From Bradyrhizobium betae (GTDB lineage Bacteria > Pseudomonadota > Alphaproteobacteria > Rhizobiales > Xanthobacteraceae), in contig NZ_MZXW01000029.1 in NCBI RefSeq assembly GCF_004123905.1, positions 18,576 to 82,575 on the forward strand: a DNA stretch of 64,000 nt, given 5' to 3'. Both the position numbers and the translations under genes were made by a program. The number at the start of each line of letters is the position of its first letter. Positions within the stretch are counted from its first letter, which is position 1. This document shows, in pieces, positions 34,440 through 44,505 of the stretch. The notes under the pieces were generated by a model that had not been told where the DNA came from, searched no databases, and was given only the letters and a program-made list of their open reading frames with translations.

Positions 34440-35963
34440 TCAATTGTTGCTGCGGTTCGCCGTCCGAAAGCTCTTGACCTCCGACACGCTGCCGTCGCGA
34501 TAGGTTAGTTCGACCGACATGAATTGCGTCGCGGGGGGCAGCTTCTCATAGAGGAGCATGCCAGCCGTGATTGCCGAGGGATCGCGGAGATCGCAAGCCG
34601 GCAGCTTCAGTACCTTGTCGGGCACCGCGGTGTCGATGCCGATCCGCACCTCGCGGATTGCGCAGCGATACGACACCAGATGGGAATAATAGACCAACAG
34701 CCCGTTGAACTGGCGGAACGACAGCCAGCTCGTCGCGGTCATGTCGAGAATCTTGCGCTGGTCTCGGATCAGCGCGGCCTCGGGATCGAACCTGATCGGG
34801 AACGGGCCCTGGATGTCGCCGGACTGATCGACGTAGCGAACCTCGATGGTGCCGGCCACGGCGTCCGGCGGCAATTCGATCGAGGGGTTCGGCATCCGCT
34901 TGCGCGTGCGCGGATCGAGCGTGTCGATGAAACCGGTTTCGCGGAAATCGCCGTTGCCCGCCATGCGCCAGGAAATGCCGATCGTCGGGTCGGCGAAGGA
35001 GAACACCACGCTCCAGCCGCCATTGTGCCGCGAGAAGCTCGCGATCGGCGCATTGGTGGTTTCTTCCTTCGGCACGCGCGGCACCGACACCGGCGGCAGC
35101 GCCGCGAGCTTCTGCGGCGGCGGATCGGCCGGACGCGCAGCAGCCGTGGCCGTGTCCTTGGCGAGGCCGCTGAGGAAGACGTCGTCGACCATCTGATCGA
35201 AATAGACCGGCACCTGCCTGTGCTTGACGGTGTCTGCCATCTCGCTGACCAGACGGCGGGTGCGCTGCGCCACCTGCACGAGGTTCTCGCCGGGCTGGAG
35301 CAGCTCCTTGGCAAAGGTGCGTGTAAACACCGAATTGGGATTGGTGTCGTCGTTGGAGAGGCGATCGAGCGCGGTCTGGCGGGGCCCTGCCGAGAACACC
35401 GAGAACACGCCTTCGGGCAGCTGCGTCATCGGCGCGAGGCCGCCGCCGCCGGCGACCGCGCGCGTGCCGGAACGTTCGAACGGATTGTTGCGGCAGGCGT
35501 CGAACACCAGGATCGAGGTCCGCGCCTTCTTGTTCTGGAGGCGCTCGACGATGCGGTCGGCGAGGATCGAGGCATCGCGCACCAGCTCTTCCTGCCCTTC
35601 GATCGCAGCCGGCACGTCGGTCGGCAGCAGATAGTTCTGGCCCGCGATCTCGAAGCCGTGGCCGGCATAGAAGAAGAACGCGGTGTCGCCGGGCTCGATC
35701 GCCCGGTCGAACGCGAGCAGCGTCTCGGAGAATTGCTGCCGGCTCTGGTTCTCGGCCACCATCACCGAGAAGCCGAGCTGCTTCAGCGTATCGCCCATGG
35801 TGCGGGCGTCGTTGACGGCCTTGAGCAGTTTTGGGACGTTCCTGTAATCGTTGTTGCCGACCACGAGCGCGACGCGCTTTGCGGCATAAGCGGGAAGCGC
35901 GAAGCCGCTCAGGCTCGCCGCCAGGCCGAGTGCCGCCAGAAGTCTGAAAAGCCGACGCGTCAT
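34440..35963 (-). CDS. Exported caspase-family (C14) cysteine protease-like protein
   Basis: A 507-residue protein with a signal peptide (cleavage near A-Y-A-A-K-R) and a complete caspase/metacaspase p20 domain. The dyad appears as F-Y-A-G-H-G-F-E with His at about 102 and V-F-D-A-C-R-N-N-P-F with Cys at about 157. V-V-G-N-N-D-Y-R-N opens the domain. A Pro/Ala linker around residues 275-300 joins a C-terminal region of about 210 residues without an assigned domain. Active-site residues look intact. It would act in the periplasm or at the cell surface. Targets are unknown. Confidence 0.9.
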   Translation of the reverse strand: MTRRLFRLLAALGLAASLSGFALPAYAAKRVALVVGNNDYRNVPKLLKAVNDARTMGDTLKQLGFSVMVAENQSRQQFSETLLAFDRAIEPGDTAFFFYAGHGFEIAGQNYLLPTDVPAAIEGQEELVRDASILADRIVERLQNKKARTSILVFDACRNNPFERSGTRAVAGGGGLAPMTQLPEGVFSVFSAGPRQTALDRLSNDDTNPNSVFTRTFAKELLQPGENLVQVAQRTRRLVSEMADTVKHRQVPVYFDQMVDDVFLSGLAKDTATAAARPADPPPQKLAALPPVSVPRVPKEETTNAPIASFSRHNGGWSVVFSFADPTIGISWRMAGNGDFRETGFIDTLDPRTRKRMPNPSIELPPDAVAGTIEVRYVDQSGDIQGPFPIRFDPEAALIRDQRKILDMTATSWLSFRQFNGLLVYYSHLVSYRCAIREVRIGIDTAVPDKVLKLPACDLRDPSAITAGMLLYEKLPPATQFMSVELTYRDGSVSEVKSFRTANRSNN

Positions 35964-36164
35964 CGCGAAATTCCCGTTGCAGATCGGCCTGGTGCCGGTT
36001 CCCTCGAACAGTGGTTCATTGGAACCCTCCGCCGTTGATGATAGTCGATCCAGCCATAATGAGGGTTCAACGCCAGCCGCCTTCGGGGTCCATCATCAGA
36101 CCTATGGCAGATTCCGTCGGAATCTGCTCTTTCTAGGGCAATTGCGCTACAAGCGGGGGCTGCC

Positions 36165-37145
36165 GTGTATCGCTGGTGTACTGACGAAGTCGAACCTCAT
36201 GACCGCTTCGACTATTGGCGCGAGGTCCGATCCAAGGGCCTGTTCGGCGTCACGGCCGAACTCGAGCGCGAGCGGCGCGCAGACTTCTACGGCGAATTTT
36301 CGCTGCGCCAGCTCGGCGGCGGCGGCCTCGTCGAGCTGAAGGCCTCGCATTACACAGTCGAGCGCAGCACCTCCGACATCGCCAACGCGCCCGGCGACAG
36401 CATCTGCGTCTACCAGCAGCTCGGCAGCGGCGGCTGGTTCGGCGGCATGCGCGGCAGCGACTTCGCGATCGCCAATGGCAGCTTCGCCACGAGCCATACC
36501 GACCTGCCCTATCGCACCACGCCGCTCGGCGCCGGCGGCTTCCATTTGCGGATCCTGAAGATCCCCGTCAGCGCCCTCCCCACGCAGGACAAGCGGGTCC
36601 GTGAGCTGACGCCGCGGACCTTCGACGATCCCACCCTGGCGCCTCTGCTCGGGGCCTGCTTCGCCGATCTCGGCGAGGGCGCCGCGGGCGGCAATGACGG
36701 CGCCGCCGATGCGACCTCCCTCGTCCAGGCTCTGGGCCATCTGGCGCTGATCGAGCGCGGCATCGTACGGCCCGGCAGCCGGCTCGGACAGGCTGCGCTG
36801 CGGACCGCTCGCCTGTCGCAGGCGCGACGCCTGATCGCGGGCCACCTCCAAAATCCAGATCTGGCGCCGACGATGGTGGCCGACCTGCTCGCTGTCTCCG
36901 TGCGTCACCTGCACATGCTGTTCGAGGCCGCCGAGAAGAGCTTCTCGCAGACCGTGACCGACGAACGCCTGAAACAGAGCCGCCGCCTGATGCGCGAGGC
37001 GCCGGAGCGGCTGATCGCCGACATCGCGACCTCCTGCGGGTTCGAGAGCCTGGCGACCTATTACCGGGTCTTCAACGCCGCCTATGGCATGGCCCCCGGC
37101 GACTTCCGGGCCCAGGGGGCGGAGAGGCATTCGCCGCTCCCCTAG
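36165..37145 (+). CDS. AraC-family transcriptional regulator
   Basis: A 326-residue regulator. The N-terminal 190 residues form an AraC-binding-like domain (D-R-F-D-Y-W-R-E-V opens it) that probably senses a ligand. The C-terminal part carries two helix-turn-helix units with the conserved S-V-R-H-L-H-M-L-F-E and G-F-E-S-L-A-T-Y-Y-R-V-F-N-A-A-Y-G. The start is a GTG with GCGGGGGC upstream. No obvious target gene sits beside it; its neighbours are the divergent caspase-like gene and the helicase. Confidence 0.88.
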   Translation: MYRWCTDEVEPHDRFDYWREVRSKGLFGVTAELERERRADFYGEFSLRQLGGGGLVELKASHYTVERSTSDIANAPGDSICVYQQLGSGGWFGGMRGSDFAIANGSFATSHTDLPYRTTPLGAGGFHLRILKIPVSALPTQDKRVRELTPRTFDDPTLAPLLGACFADLGEGAAGGNDGAADATSLVQALGHLALIERGIVRPGSRLGQAALRTARLSQARRLIAGHLQNPDLAPTMVADLLAVSVRHLHMLFEAAEKSFSQTVTDERLKQSRRLMREAPERLIADIATSCGFESLATYYRVFNAAYGMAPGDFRAQGAERHSPLP

Positions 37146-37244
37146 CGCCGCCGCCTGGTCCATGGCGGGGCGGAAAAACGTGAGCCCCGCCCGTGATTTG
37201 GGCAAAAACCTCAGGGTTTTTAGGGCCTTCCCGCGCCTGCTCCA

Positions 37245-37272
37245 TTGACTTTGGCCGATTCCGCCCTATGTT
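37245..37272 (+). promoter_or_regulatory. Sigma-70-type promoter upstream of the RhlE-type helicase
   Basis: TTGACT at 37245-37250 and TATGTT at 37267-37272 are separated by 16 bases. The start codon of the helicase at 37434 lies about 155 bases beyond, implying a long leader. Confidence 0.5.
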
Positions 37273-37433
37273 CCGGGTCGACGCGGCTCGGTATCGAAGA
37301 GCGATTCCTGAGCCTTGCGCTTTGTTCGCGTGAGTCAGCACCCCCAGCTTCTTTGAGAGCGCGCCGTTTCGGGGTGGAACGCGACAGCCTTAATCACCCT
37401 CGATTCCGAACGGCGGTTTCGACCAGAGGCTCA

Positions 37434-38933
<1,500 letters not shown>

Positions 38934-38941
38934 ATCCGCGA

Positions 38942-38982
38942 GGCGCCTCGAGCCGGTTGAGCCGAGGCGCCCCACACTTTTT
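38942..38982 (+). terminator. Probable rho-independent terminator of the helicase gene
   Basis: GGCGCCTCG and CGAGGCGCC form a nine-base GC stem around an 11-12-base loop, followed after seven bases by five Ts. It starts nine bases past the stop. Confidence 0.7.
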
Positions 38983-39097
38983 ATGACGTATTGACCACCG
39001 TATATTTACTGGCCGTTCACAAACGTCCGTTAGCCTACGAACATAATTTAAGCATTGCTGCGGTCGACGGCGCATCGACCGTCGTGGGGTATGTTCC

Positions 39098-40165
39098 GTG
39101 GTCAACGTTCTCGACGAACACGAACGCACGATGGCGTTCGCCGAAGTAGCGCTCGGTCAGATCCGGTCGCTTCGACAGACTGCAATTCCCCGCAATTACG
39201 AGATCTGGTACGTCTACGCGACCGGCTACAACGCGCCGCTCAACAAGATCATCAACGAGACGCTGGCGCGCCACGGCAAGCTGACCGAAGGCGATCTCGA
39301 GCAAATCTACGAGACCTACCTCTCCCACATCAAGACCACCGACCGCATCGACAAGGTCGGCGCACGCGTCATCGGCGAGATCGACGACGTGATGAAGGTT
39401 TTGAGCGAGGCGCTCGCGATGACCGGCTCCTACGATGCCAGCTTGTCGGGCGCGACCGAAAAACTGTCGTCGGCCAGGAGCCGCGAGCAAATCAAGTCGA
39501 TCGTCGAGACGCTGCTGCGCTCGACCAACGAGATGCGCGAGACCAACAAGGCACTGGAAGACCGGCTGACGCTGTCGAAGAGCGAGATCAGCAATCTCCA
39601 GCAGAGCCTGGAGGCGATCCGCGCCGAGAGCCTGACCGATCCGCTGACGGGCCTCGGCAACCGCAAATATTTCGACCGCATGATCGGCATGGCCGTGCAA
39701 AGCGCGCTCGCCTCCGGCGAGCCGCTGTCGCTGCTGCTGTTCGACATCGACCACTTCAAGTCGTTCAACGATTCTTACGGCCATCTCACCGGCGACCAGG
39801 TCCTGCGGCTCGTCGGCCTGTCGCTGAAGCAGACCATCAAGGGCCAGGACATCACCGCACGCTATGGCGGCGAGGAGTTCGCGGTCGTGCTGCCCAACAC
39901 GGCGCTCCGCCAGGCCCTCACGGTGGCCGATCACATCCGCCGCGCCGTGATGGCGAAGGAATTGAAGAAGAAGTCCACCGGCGAGATCCTCGGCCGCGTC
40001 ACCATCTCCGTCGGCGTCTCCATGCTCAAGCAGGGCGACGACACCGAGGCGCTGATCGAACGCGCGGATGCCTGCCTCTACGCCGCCAAGCGCAACGGCC
40101 GCAATCGCGTGATCTGCGAAGCCGATCCGGAATTCGCGATCGAGAGCCACAGCCGCGTGGCGTGA
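39098..40165 (+). CDS. GGDEF diguanylate cyclase
   Basis: A 355-residue cytoplasmic enzyme making cyclic di-GMP from two GTP. The N-terminal 160 residues lack a recognised sensor domain and end in a long helix (E-D-R-L-T-L-S-K-S-E-I-S-N-L-Q-Q) that may coil into a dimer. The GGDEF domain spans residues 175-345, with R-Y-G-G-E-E-F at the active half-site and F-D-I-D-H-F-K for metal binding. The inhibitory site five residues upstream reads K-G-Q-D instead of R-x-x-D. The GTG at 39098 is used; an ATG at 39131 is the alternative. Confidence 0.9.
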   Translation: MVNVLDEHERTMAFAEVALGQIRSLRQTAIPRNYEIWYVYATGYNAPLNKIINETLARHGKLTEGDLEQIYETYLSHIKTTDRIDKVGARVIGEIDDVMKVLSEALAMTGSYDASLSGATEKLSSARSREQIKSIVETLLRSTNEMRETNKALEDRLTLSKSEISNLQQSLEAIRAESLTDPLTGLGNRKYFDRMIGMAVQSALASGEPLSLLLFDIDHFKSFNDSYGHLTGDQVLRLVGLSLKQTIKGQDITARYGGEEFAVVLPNTALRQALTVADHIRRAVMAKELKKKSTGEILGRVTISVGVSMLKQGDDTEALIERADACLYAAKRNGRNRVICEADPEFAIESHSRVA

Positions 40166-40255
40166 CGGACGCAGCGCGCCGAACCGCGCGCGCTTGACAT
40201 TCTGACCTGACGAACGACATCTTCCTCGCCGCCCGAGCATCGAGGATTTGTCGTC

Positions 40256-40786
40256 GTGCCCAATCCCCATGATTTTCACACGCCGCAACCGTCCTACAGC
40301 AAGGACGAGCTGCTGAAATCGAGCGAAGGCGGCTATTTCGGCCCCGGCAACGCGCAATTGCCGGCGCCGCCCATGCTCATGATGGATCGCATCGCCGAGA
40401 TCAGCCTGGACGGCGGCGAATTCCGCAAAGGCCATATCGTCGGCGAACTCGACATCGTGCCGGGCCACTGGTTCTTCGACTGCCATTATCGCGGTGACGC
40501 GATGATGCCGGGCAGCCTGGGCCTGGACGCGATGTGGCAGATGGTCGGCTATTGGCTAGGCTGGTCCGGCTCTCCGGGCAAGGGCCGCGCCATCGGTGTT
40601 GGCGAGCTGGAGGTCACGGGATTTGTCACGCCGGAGGCGCGATGCGTGCGCTACGAGGTCGCCATGCGCATGGTCCGGCGCGGCAAGCTGGTGCTCGGAA
40701 TTGCCGACGGCCGCGTGCTCGCCGACGGTGTCTGTGTTTTTATGGCGAAGGATATGCGGGTCGGCCTGACCAAGGCGGTGGACTGA
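40256..40786 (+). CDS. fabA: 3-hydroxyacyl-ACP dehydratase FabA (bifunctional type)
   Basis: A 176-residue hotdog-fold dehydratase/isomerase of unsaturated fatty-acid synthesis. The active-site His lies in W-F-F-D-C-H-Y-R-G-D and is followed by the diagnostic M-M-P-G-S-L-G-L-D-A-M-W-Q-M-V-G and G-K-G-R-A-I-G-V-G-E-L, matching E. coli FabA through the C-terminus. The start is a GTG about nine bases after GAGGA. Its usual partner fabB is absent from this window. It stands between the diguanylate cyclase and a decayed GGDEF tail, so it is an orphan and perhaps a second copy. Confidence 0.93.
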   Translation: MPNPHDFHTPQPSYSKDELLKSSEGGYFGPGNAQLPAPPMLMMDRIAEISLDGGEFRKGHIVGELDIVPGHWFFDCHYRGDAMMPGSLGLDAMWQMVGYWLGWSGSPGKGRAIGVGELEVTGFVTPEARCVRYEVAMRMVRRGKLVLGIADGRVLADGVCVFMAKDMRVGLTKAVD

Positions 40787-40861
40787 GCTCAATCCCCTGA
40801 TTTGGCGCGTTTCCGAACAGGCTCCTGTTGATCTTCTTCTTCAGCGCTCTCGCGGGCTTGA

Positions 40862-40984
40862 CGCAACGGCCTCAACCGCGTGATCTGCGAAGCGGATCGG
40901 GAATACATTGTCGGATCTGAACTCCTCACAGTCGGGAGGCGCACGATTCAGAGATCCGAGGGAGAGCCAAATTGGGCGCAATGA
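40862..40984 (+). pseudogene. Remnant of a GGDEF-gene 3' end
   Basis: Forty bases at 40862-40901 match the tail of the diguanylate cyclase gene (40091-40130) at 36 of 40 positions. In frame, it reads R-N-G-L-N-R-V-I-C-E-A-D, the usual end of a GGDEF domain, and then runs on to a stop overlapping the next gene's second start codon. A stop just upstream (40859) shows that no domain remains. It is either a truncated duplicate or what is left of another cyclase. Confidence 0.7.
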
Positions 40985-41439
40985 GTCTTCACGACCCCCT
41001 TTTCGGTACGTATGTCGTCGCGGCCAGCCTGCTGATTTTGAAAGCCGTGGCGATGTCATGGCTGACTGTGGTCCGTATGGTGCAGGCCAACGGCGGCTAC
41101 CGTTCGCCGGAGGACATCAAGAAGACCCCGATGAATCCCGCGCCGGATCCGGCGCAGCTTCTTCCCAACGAACGTGTCGAGCGGATCCGCCGGATCCAGA
41201 TGAACGATCTCGAGAGCCTGCCGTACTTCCTGATTGCAGGGCTTCTCTATATTTTCACAGAGCCGTCGCTACGGCTCGCGCAATGTCTGCTCTACGGCTA
41301 TGTCGCTTCGCGCCTGCTCCATTTCTGGGCCTATCTCACCGGGCAAATCCACGAGATTCGCGCGACGCTGTGGACGGTCGGCTCGATCATCCTGGTCTTC
41401 ATGACCGTTCGCACGCTTCTCGTTGCACTCGGCGCTTGA
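40972..41439 (+). CDS. MAPEG-family protein (mPGES-1/MGST1-like)
   Basis: A 155-residue membrane protein with four hydrophobic segments. The signature R-V-E-R-I-R-R-I-Q-M-N-D-L-E-S-L-P-Y is the form seen in MGST1 and prostaglandin E synthase-1, glutathione-binding MAPEG enzymes. The start chosen is TTG at 40972 because the GGAG site is seven bases away; the ATG at 40981 would be sixteen bases from it. It is closer to the eukaryotic-type MAPEG enzymes than the gene at 18921. It follows the GGDEF remnant and converges with the BTAD regulator. Confidence 0.85.
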   Translation: MGAMSLHDPLFGTYVVAASLLILKAVAMSWLTVVRMVQANGGYRSPEDIKKTPMNPAPDPAQLLPNERVERIRRIQMNDLESLPYFLIAGLLYIFTEPSLRLAQCLLYGYVASRLLHFWAYLTGQIHEIRATLWTVGSIILVFMTVRTLLVALGA

Positions 41440-41442
41440 GAC

Positions 41443-43446
41443 TCAATCGGCCACCCCAGCTGCCTGCTGAGCCGAAAGGTAGCGTTCGAGAACGTCGTTC
41501 TGCTTGAAAAAGCGCATGGCGCGTAGATCGCGGATCGTTGTTTTTTGTGCCGCATCGCGGCGCTGCGTGACCTCGCGGGCTTCTTCCAGGCGGCCGGCGG
41601 CGACCAGATTGGCCGCCAGCATACGATGGCCGGTCCCATTGCCGGGATTGTGCCGAACCGACTTGCGGGCCCAGGCAATGCCGTCCTCGTGGCGCCCGAG
41701 CGCAAAGTATGACGCGGTCAAGCCCGTCATCCACAAATGCAGCATGCTGTCGTAGGGACTGAGGACAAGAGAACGATGAAGGCATACGACGGCATTCTCG
41801 TAGTCACCTCCCATGCTGTCGATCATTCCGAGCACGCCCCACGCGAACGCCGAACTGGGATTGAGGCTCACGGCCTCGCTGGCGTGAACACGGCCCTGAT
41901 CGTTGTCGCCGGCCGGCCCGAACAGCGTGAAGCCATAGACCGCATGGGCAAAGGCGTCCGTGCCGTCCTGCTCGACGGCGCGGCGTGCCAGACCGAGCGC
42001 CTCGGTCGTGGCGCCCGGCGGTGTGTGAGCGCCAAGCGGCGGTGCCATGACCAGTCCCCACGCCAGCGCCGCCAGCGTTGGCGTGCGCGCCTGATCAAGG
42101 CGGAGAGACTGTCGAAGCAGGTCGATCGCCTTGGTCACATCATCACGGGTGCCGCCCCATAAGTGGTGAAGGGCACGCAAATAAAGATCATACGCCGAAA
42201 GATCGGTCAGTGGCTTGCGACGTGCTCGTTCGATTTCGGCGCCCCGAACGGCGGGGTCGACGACCGCAGCGACACTGCTGCTGACGTCGTCCTGCAGATC
42301 GAAGATATCCGTGAGGGGACGGTCGTAGCGATCGGACCAGACCTGAGCCTCACTGCCGGTATGGGTCAGCTCGGCCGACACGCGAATGCGGTTGCCGGCT
42401 TTGCGTATACGCCCGCTCAGGACGTACTGGACACCGAAATGTTGCGCAATCTGCCCGCTTGTCATCCCCTTGTCCCTGAGGGCAAAGCTCGACCCGCGCG
42501 CGATCACCACAAGCTCGCGGAAGCGCGACAAGGCCGTAATGATGTCCTCAGTGACGCCGTCGGCGAAATAGTCCTGTTCGGGCTCACCGCTCATGTTCCG
42601 GAATGGCAGCACGACGAGGGACGGCTTCTCTCCGCGCATCATGAGCGCCAAAGGCGGCGAGGCCTCTGACATGACCTCAGCTGAAGCGGGCGGCACATCC
42701 TGCGTGTGCGTCCTGCGCAGCTCCGAGGCCAACGTCTTTGTTGCCAGATCCGGCTCAGTGCTGAGCTCGCGCTTGAGCAGAGCAACGACATCCAGATAGT
42801 ATTTGAGCGCTTCGGCGTTACGTCCGGTTGCGGACAACGCGCGCATGATCAGGCGATGCGAATCTTCGCGCAGGTCATTGAGTGCATTGGCGCGCTGGCC
42901 GGTCCGCAGTGCCTGGTCCGCATGCCCCTCAGATAGTTCATGCTCGCCGAGCGCCACCATGGCGCCCAGAGCCAACTCCGACAAGCGCTCGCGTTCGCCG
43001 GCGATCCATTCGCTCCAGCCTTCCTCGCCGATACTGATGTCATCAGCCAAACGGCCACGATAGAGATCCGCCGCCGCGCTCAACGCACCACGGCCACCCT
43101 CTCGGACCAGCCGCTCAAATTGGCTCACATCGCAGGCGATCACCGCGGCATTCAGCGACACGAATTCGCCCTCGCTCTTGAGAGCATCCGGGCCCAGGAT
43201 CTGACGCAGCTTGAAAAGCGCCTGCCGCAGGTTCTGCTTCGCTTGCGCATCGAAGTGAGATCCCCACAGCAAGGTCGACAGTTTTTCGCGCGGCTGCGGG
43301 TCAGGTGCCGTGCAAGCCAGAAACGCGAGCATCCCAGCGAGCTTCTTGTTCGGCAAGCTGACGGCGCCATCCGGCCCTGTCAGTATGCAACGTCCGAGAA
43401 GTGAGAGGCTAAACTCCGGGCGCGACGCAGATGTCGTTCTAGCCAC
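41443..43446 (-). CDS. BTAD-type regulator with TolB-like and TPR domains
   Basis: A 667-residue protein in three parts. Residues 10-100 are a winged-helix region (L-L-G-R-C-I-L-T-G-P-D-G-A) followed by a BTAD helical domain to about residue 245. Next comes a segment with P-S-L-V-V-L-P-F-R-N-M-S-G and Y-F-A-D-G-V-T-E-D-I, seen in many adenylate-cyclase-like and TolB-like bacterial proteins. The C-terminal half holds TPR-like repeats. A cyclase catalytic domain is absent. The start is GTG with GGAGG four bases upstream. It is divergent from the small-gene chain at 43633 and could control it. Confidence 0.85.
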   Translation of the reverse strand: MARTTSASRPEFSLSLLGRCILTGPDGAVSLPNKKLAGMLAFLACTAPDPQPREKLSTLLWGSHFDAQAKQNLRQALFKLRQILGPDALKSEGEFVSLNAAVIACDVSQFERLVREGGRGALSAAADLYRGRLADDISIGEEGWSEWIAGERERLSELALGAMVALGEHELSEGHADQALRTGQRANALNDLREDSHRLIMRALSATGRNAEALKYYLDVVALLKRELSTEPDLATKTLASELRRTHTQDVPPASAEVMSEASPPLALMMRGEKPSLVVLPFRNMSGEPEQDYFADGVTEDIITALSRFRELVVIARGSSFALRDKGMTSGQIAQHFGVQYVLSGRIRKAGNRIRVSAELTHTGSEAQVWSDRYDRPLTDIFDLQDDVSSSVAAVVDPAVRGAEIERARRKPLTDLSAYDLYLRALHHLWGGTRDDVTKAIDLLRQSLRLDQARTPTLAALAWGLVMAPPLGAHTPPGATTEALGLARRAVEQDGTDAFAHAVYGFTLFGPAGDNDQGRVHASEAVSLNPSSAFAWGVLGMIDSMGGDYENAVVCLHRSLVLSPYDSMLHLWMTGLTASYFALGRHEDGIAWARKSVRHNPGNGTGHRMLAANLVAAGRLEEAREVTQRRDAAQKTTIRDLRAMRFFKQNDVLERYLSAQQAAGVAD

Positions 43447-43632
43447 TCCGCCTCCAATTTAAGCAGTCGCGCTCAGTCGTATACACCCTACACGAATTGC
43501 CAGAATTGCGCACATTATTAACGCGCCAGTGACGGTCGAATAACGCCAGCGAAGACGGCTGCAGGTTCTGATCGAATTGCGACGAGATGCTGACGTGATG
43601 ACTCGACGCTGAATTCCATCGGGAAAGCGGTC

Positions 43633-43785
43633 ATGCGCGCGCGTCATCTTATTGCGGCCCTCGCTGTTCTTTTCGCGGTCCTTGCCGGGGTCGACGTCGC
43701 GGTCACGGCCTTTGCCACTCCCAGAGCCAGGGTCGTTTCGGACTCTGCACCTCCGGTCTCACCGCTCCTCTTCGGAGACGAATGA
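43633..43785 (+). CDS. 50-residue exported or membrane micropeptide
   Basis: The frame begins M-R-A-R-H-L-I-A-A-L-A-V-L-F-A-V-L-A-G and continues through a polar tail to P-L-L-F-G-D-E. It looks like a signal peptide or single anchor with a 25-residue tail. GGGAAAG lies six bases before the ATG. Its stop overlaps the start of the next gene as ATGA, so translation would be coupled. No family is recognised. Confidence 0.5.
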   Translation: MRARHLIAALAVLFAVLAGVDVAVTAFATPRARVVSDSAPPVSPLLFGDE

Positions 43786-44201
43786 TCGGACTCCAACTTC
43801 ACGACGATCATCAATTGGAGGTCACATTGACCGATACCGCGCAACTCAGATCGCAAGCGCCCGCTTTTGGGCTGGAGGGCGAATCAGCGATGACGCACGC
43901 GTCATTTTCTGAGGCCGCAAACGCCTCCGGGGCAAGGTCCCAAGGTCGCATCACCGACGCCATTCCCCCTACAAAGGATTTTCATCTGCGCGGCTTGGCG
44001 CCCCTCACGCTGTTCGTCACCTGGTACCAGCGCGCCTGCTTCAGGTCGGAGCTGCTCGAGGACCTCAGGCACAGGCCCGAATACCTCGGCGACGTCGGGA
44101 TTTGCCGGCACGAGGCGACGACCGAAACCACCAGATTCTTCTGGGAGCCGGTCCTGCTCAGGCGCAGTCGCACACTTCATGAATCTCGGCGGCGAGCATG
44201 A
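43782..44201 (+). CDS. DUF1127-domain protein
   Basis: A 139-residue protein whose C-terminal 50 residues carry a DUF1127 pattern: R-S-E-L-L-E-D-L-R-H-R-P-E-Y-L-G-D-V-G followed by a helix ending R-F-F-W-E-P. DUF1127 proteins are small, often Arg-rich, and some bind RNA and affect phosphate or stress metabolism. The first 70 residues lack a recognised domain. Two starts are credible: 43782, overlapping the upstream stop, and 43890, with GGAGGG eleven bases upstream. Its stop overlaps the next start as ATGA. Confidence 0.72.
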   Translation: MIGLQLHDDHQLEVTLTDTAQLRSQAPAFGLEGESAMTHASFSEAANASGARSQGRITDAIPPTKDFHLRGLAPLTLFVTWYQRACFRSELLEDLRHRPEYLGDVGICRHEATTETTRFFWEPVLLRRSRTLHESRRRA

Positions 44202-44350
44202 CAACAATCCTGAGCGCGATCTCCCGAACGGTCCTCTCGGTCACCGGCGCCGAATTTGCGAAACACGCTCTGCTGCTGGCGGCAGCGAGCGCTTTCGTGT
44301 TCGTGCTCTCCCTCACCTACGGCTTGGATTTGAGCCTCGGATTCTTTTGA
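44198..44350 (+). CDS. 50-residue membrane micropeptide
   Basis: The frame begins at an ATG overlapping the DUF1127 stop and reads M-T-T-I-L-S-A-I-S-R-T-V-L-S-V, then one clear membrane helix (L-L-L-A-A-A-S-A-F-V-F-V-L-S-L) and a short polar end. The overlap is the ATGA form also seen at the previous junction, which argues for translation. It is too small for most gene finders. No family is recognised. Confidence 0.5.
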   Translation: MTTILSAISRTVLSVTGAEFAKHALLLAAASAFVFVLSLTYGLDLSLGFF

Positions 44351-44505
44351 TCGCCGCGTCGGCAAGAACCAGGAAACGCCGTACCGCACGGAGCGTGCTG
44401 ACGCCTGCGACGACCTCGACATGATTTGAGTCACGCCCGCGTATTCCGGCCGCCACAGCCCCGGCGATTCACTAGTGCCGATGCGCACGCAAACGAGGAA
44501 CCGAT

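Noticed and set aside
34524..36038. 504-codon frame opposite the caspase-like gene
   Set aside because: Shadow; the protease frame has a signal peptide and a complete dyad.
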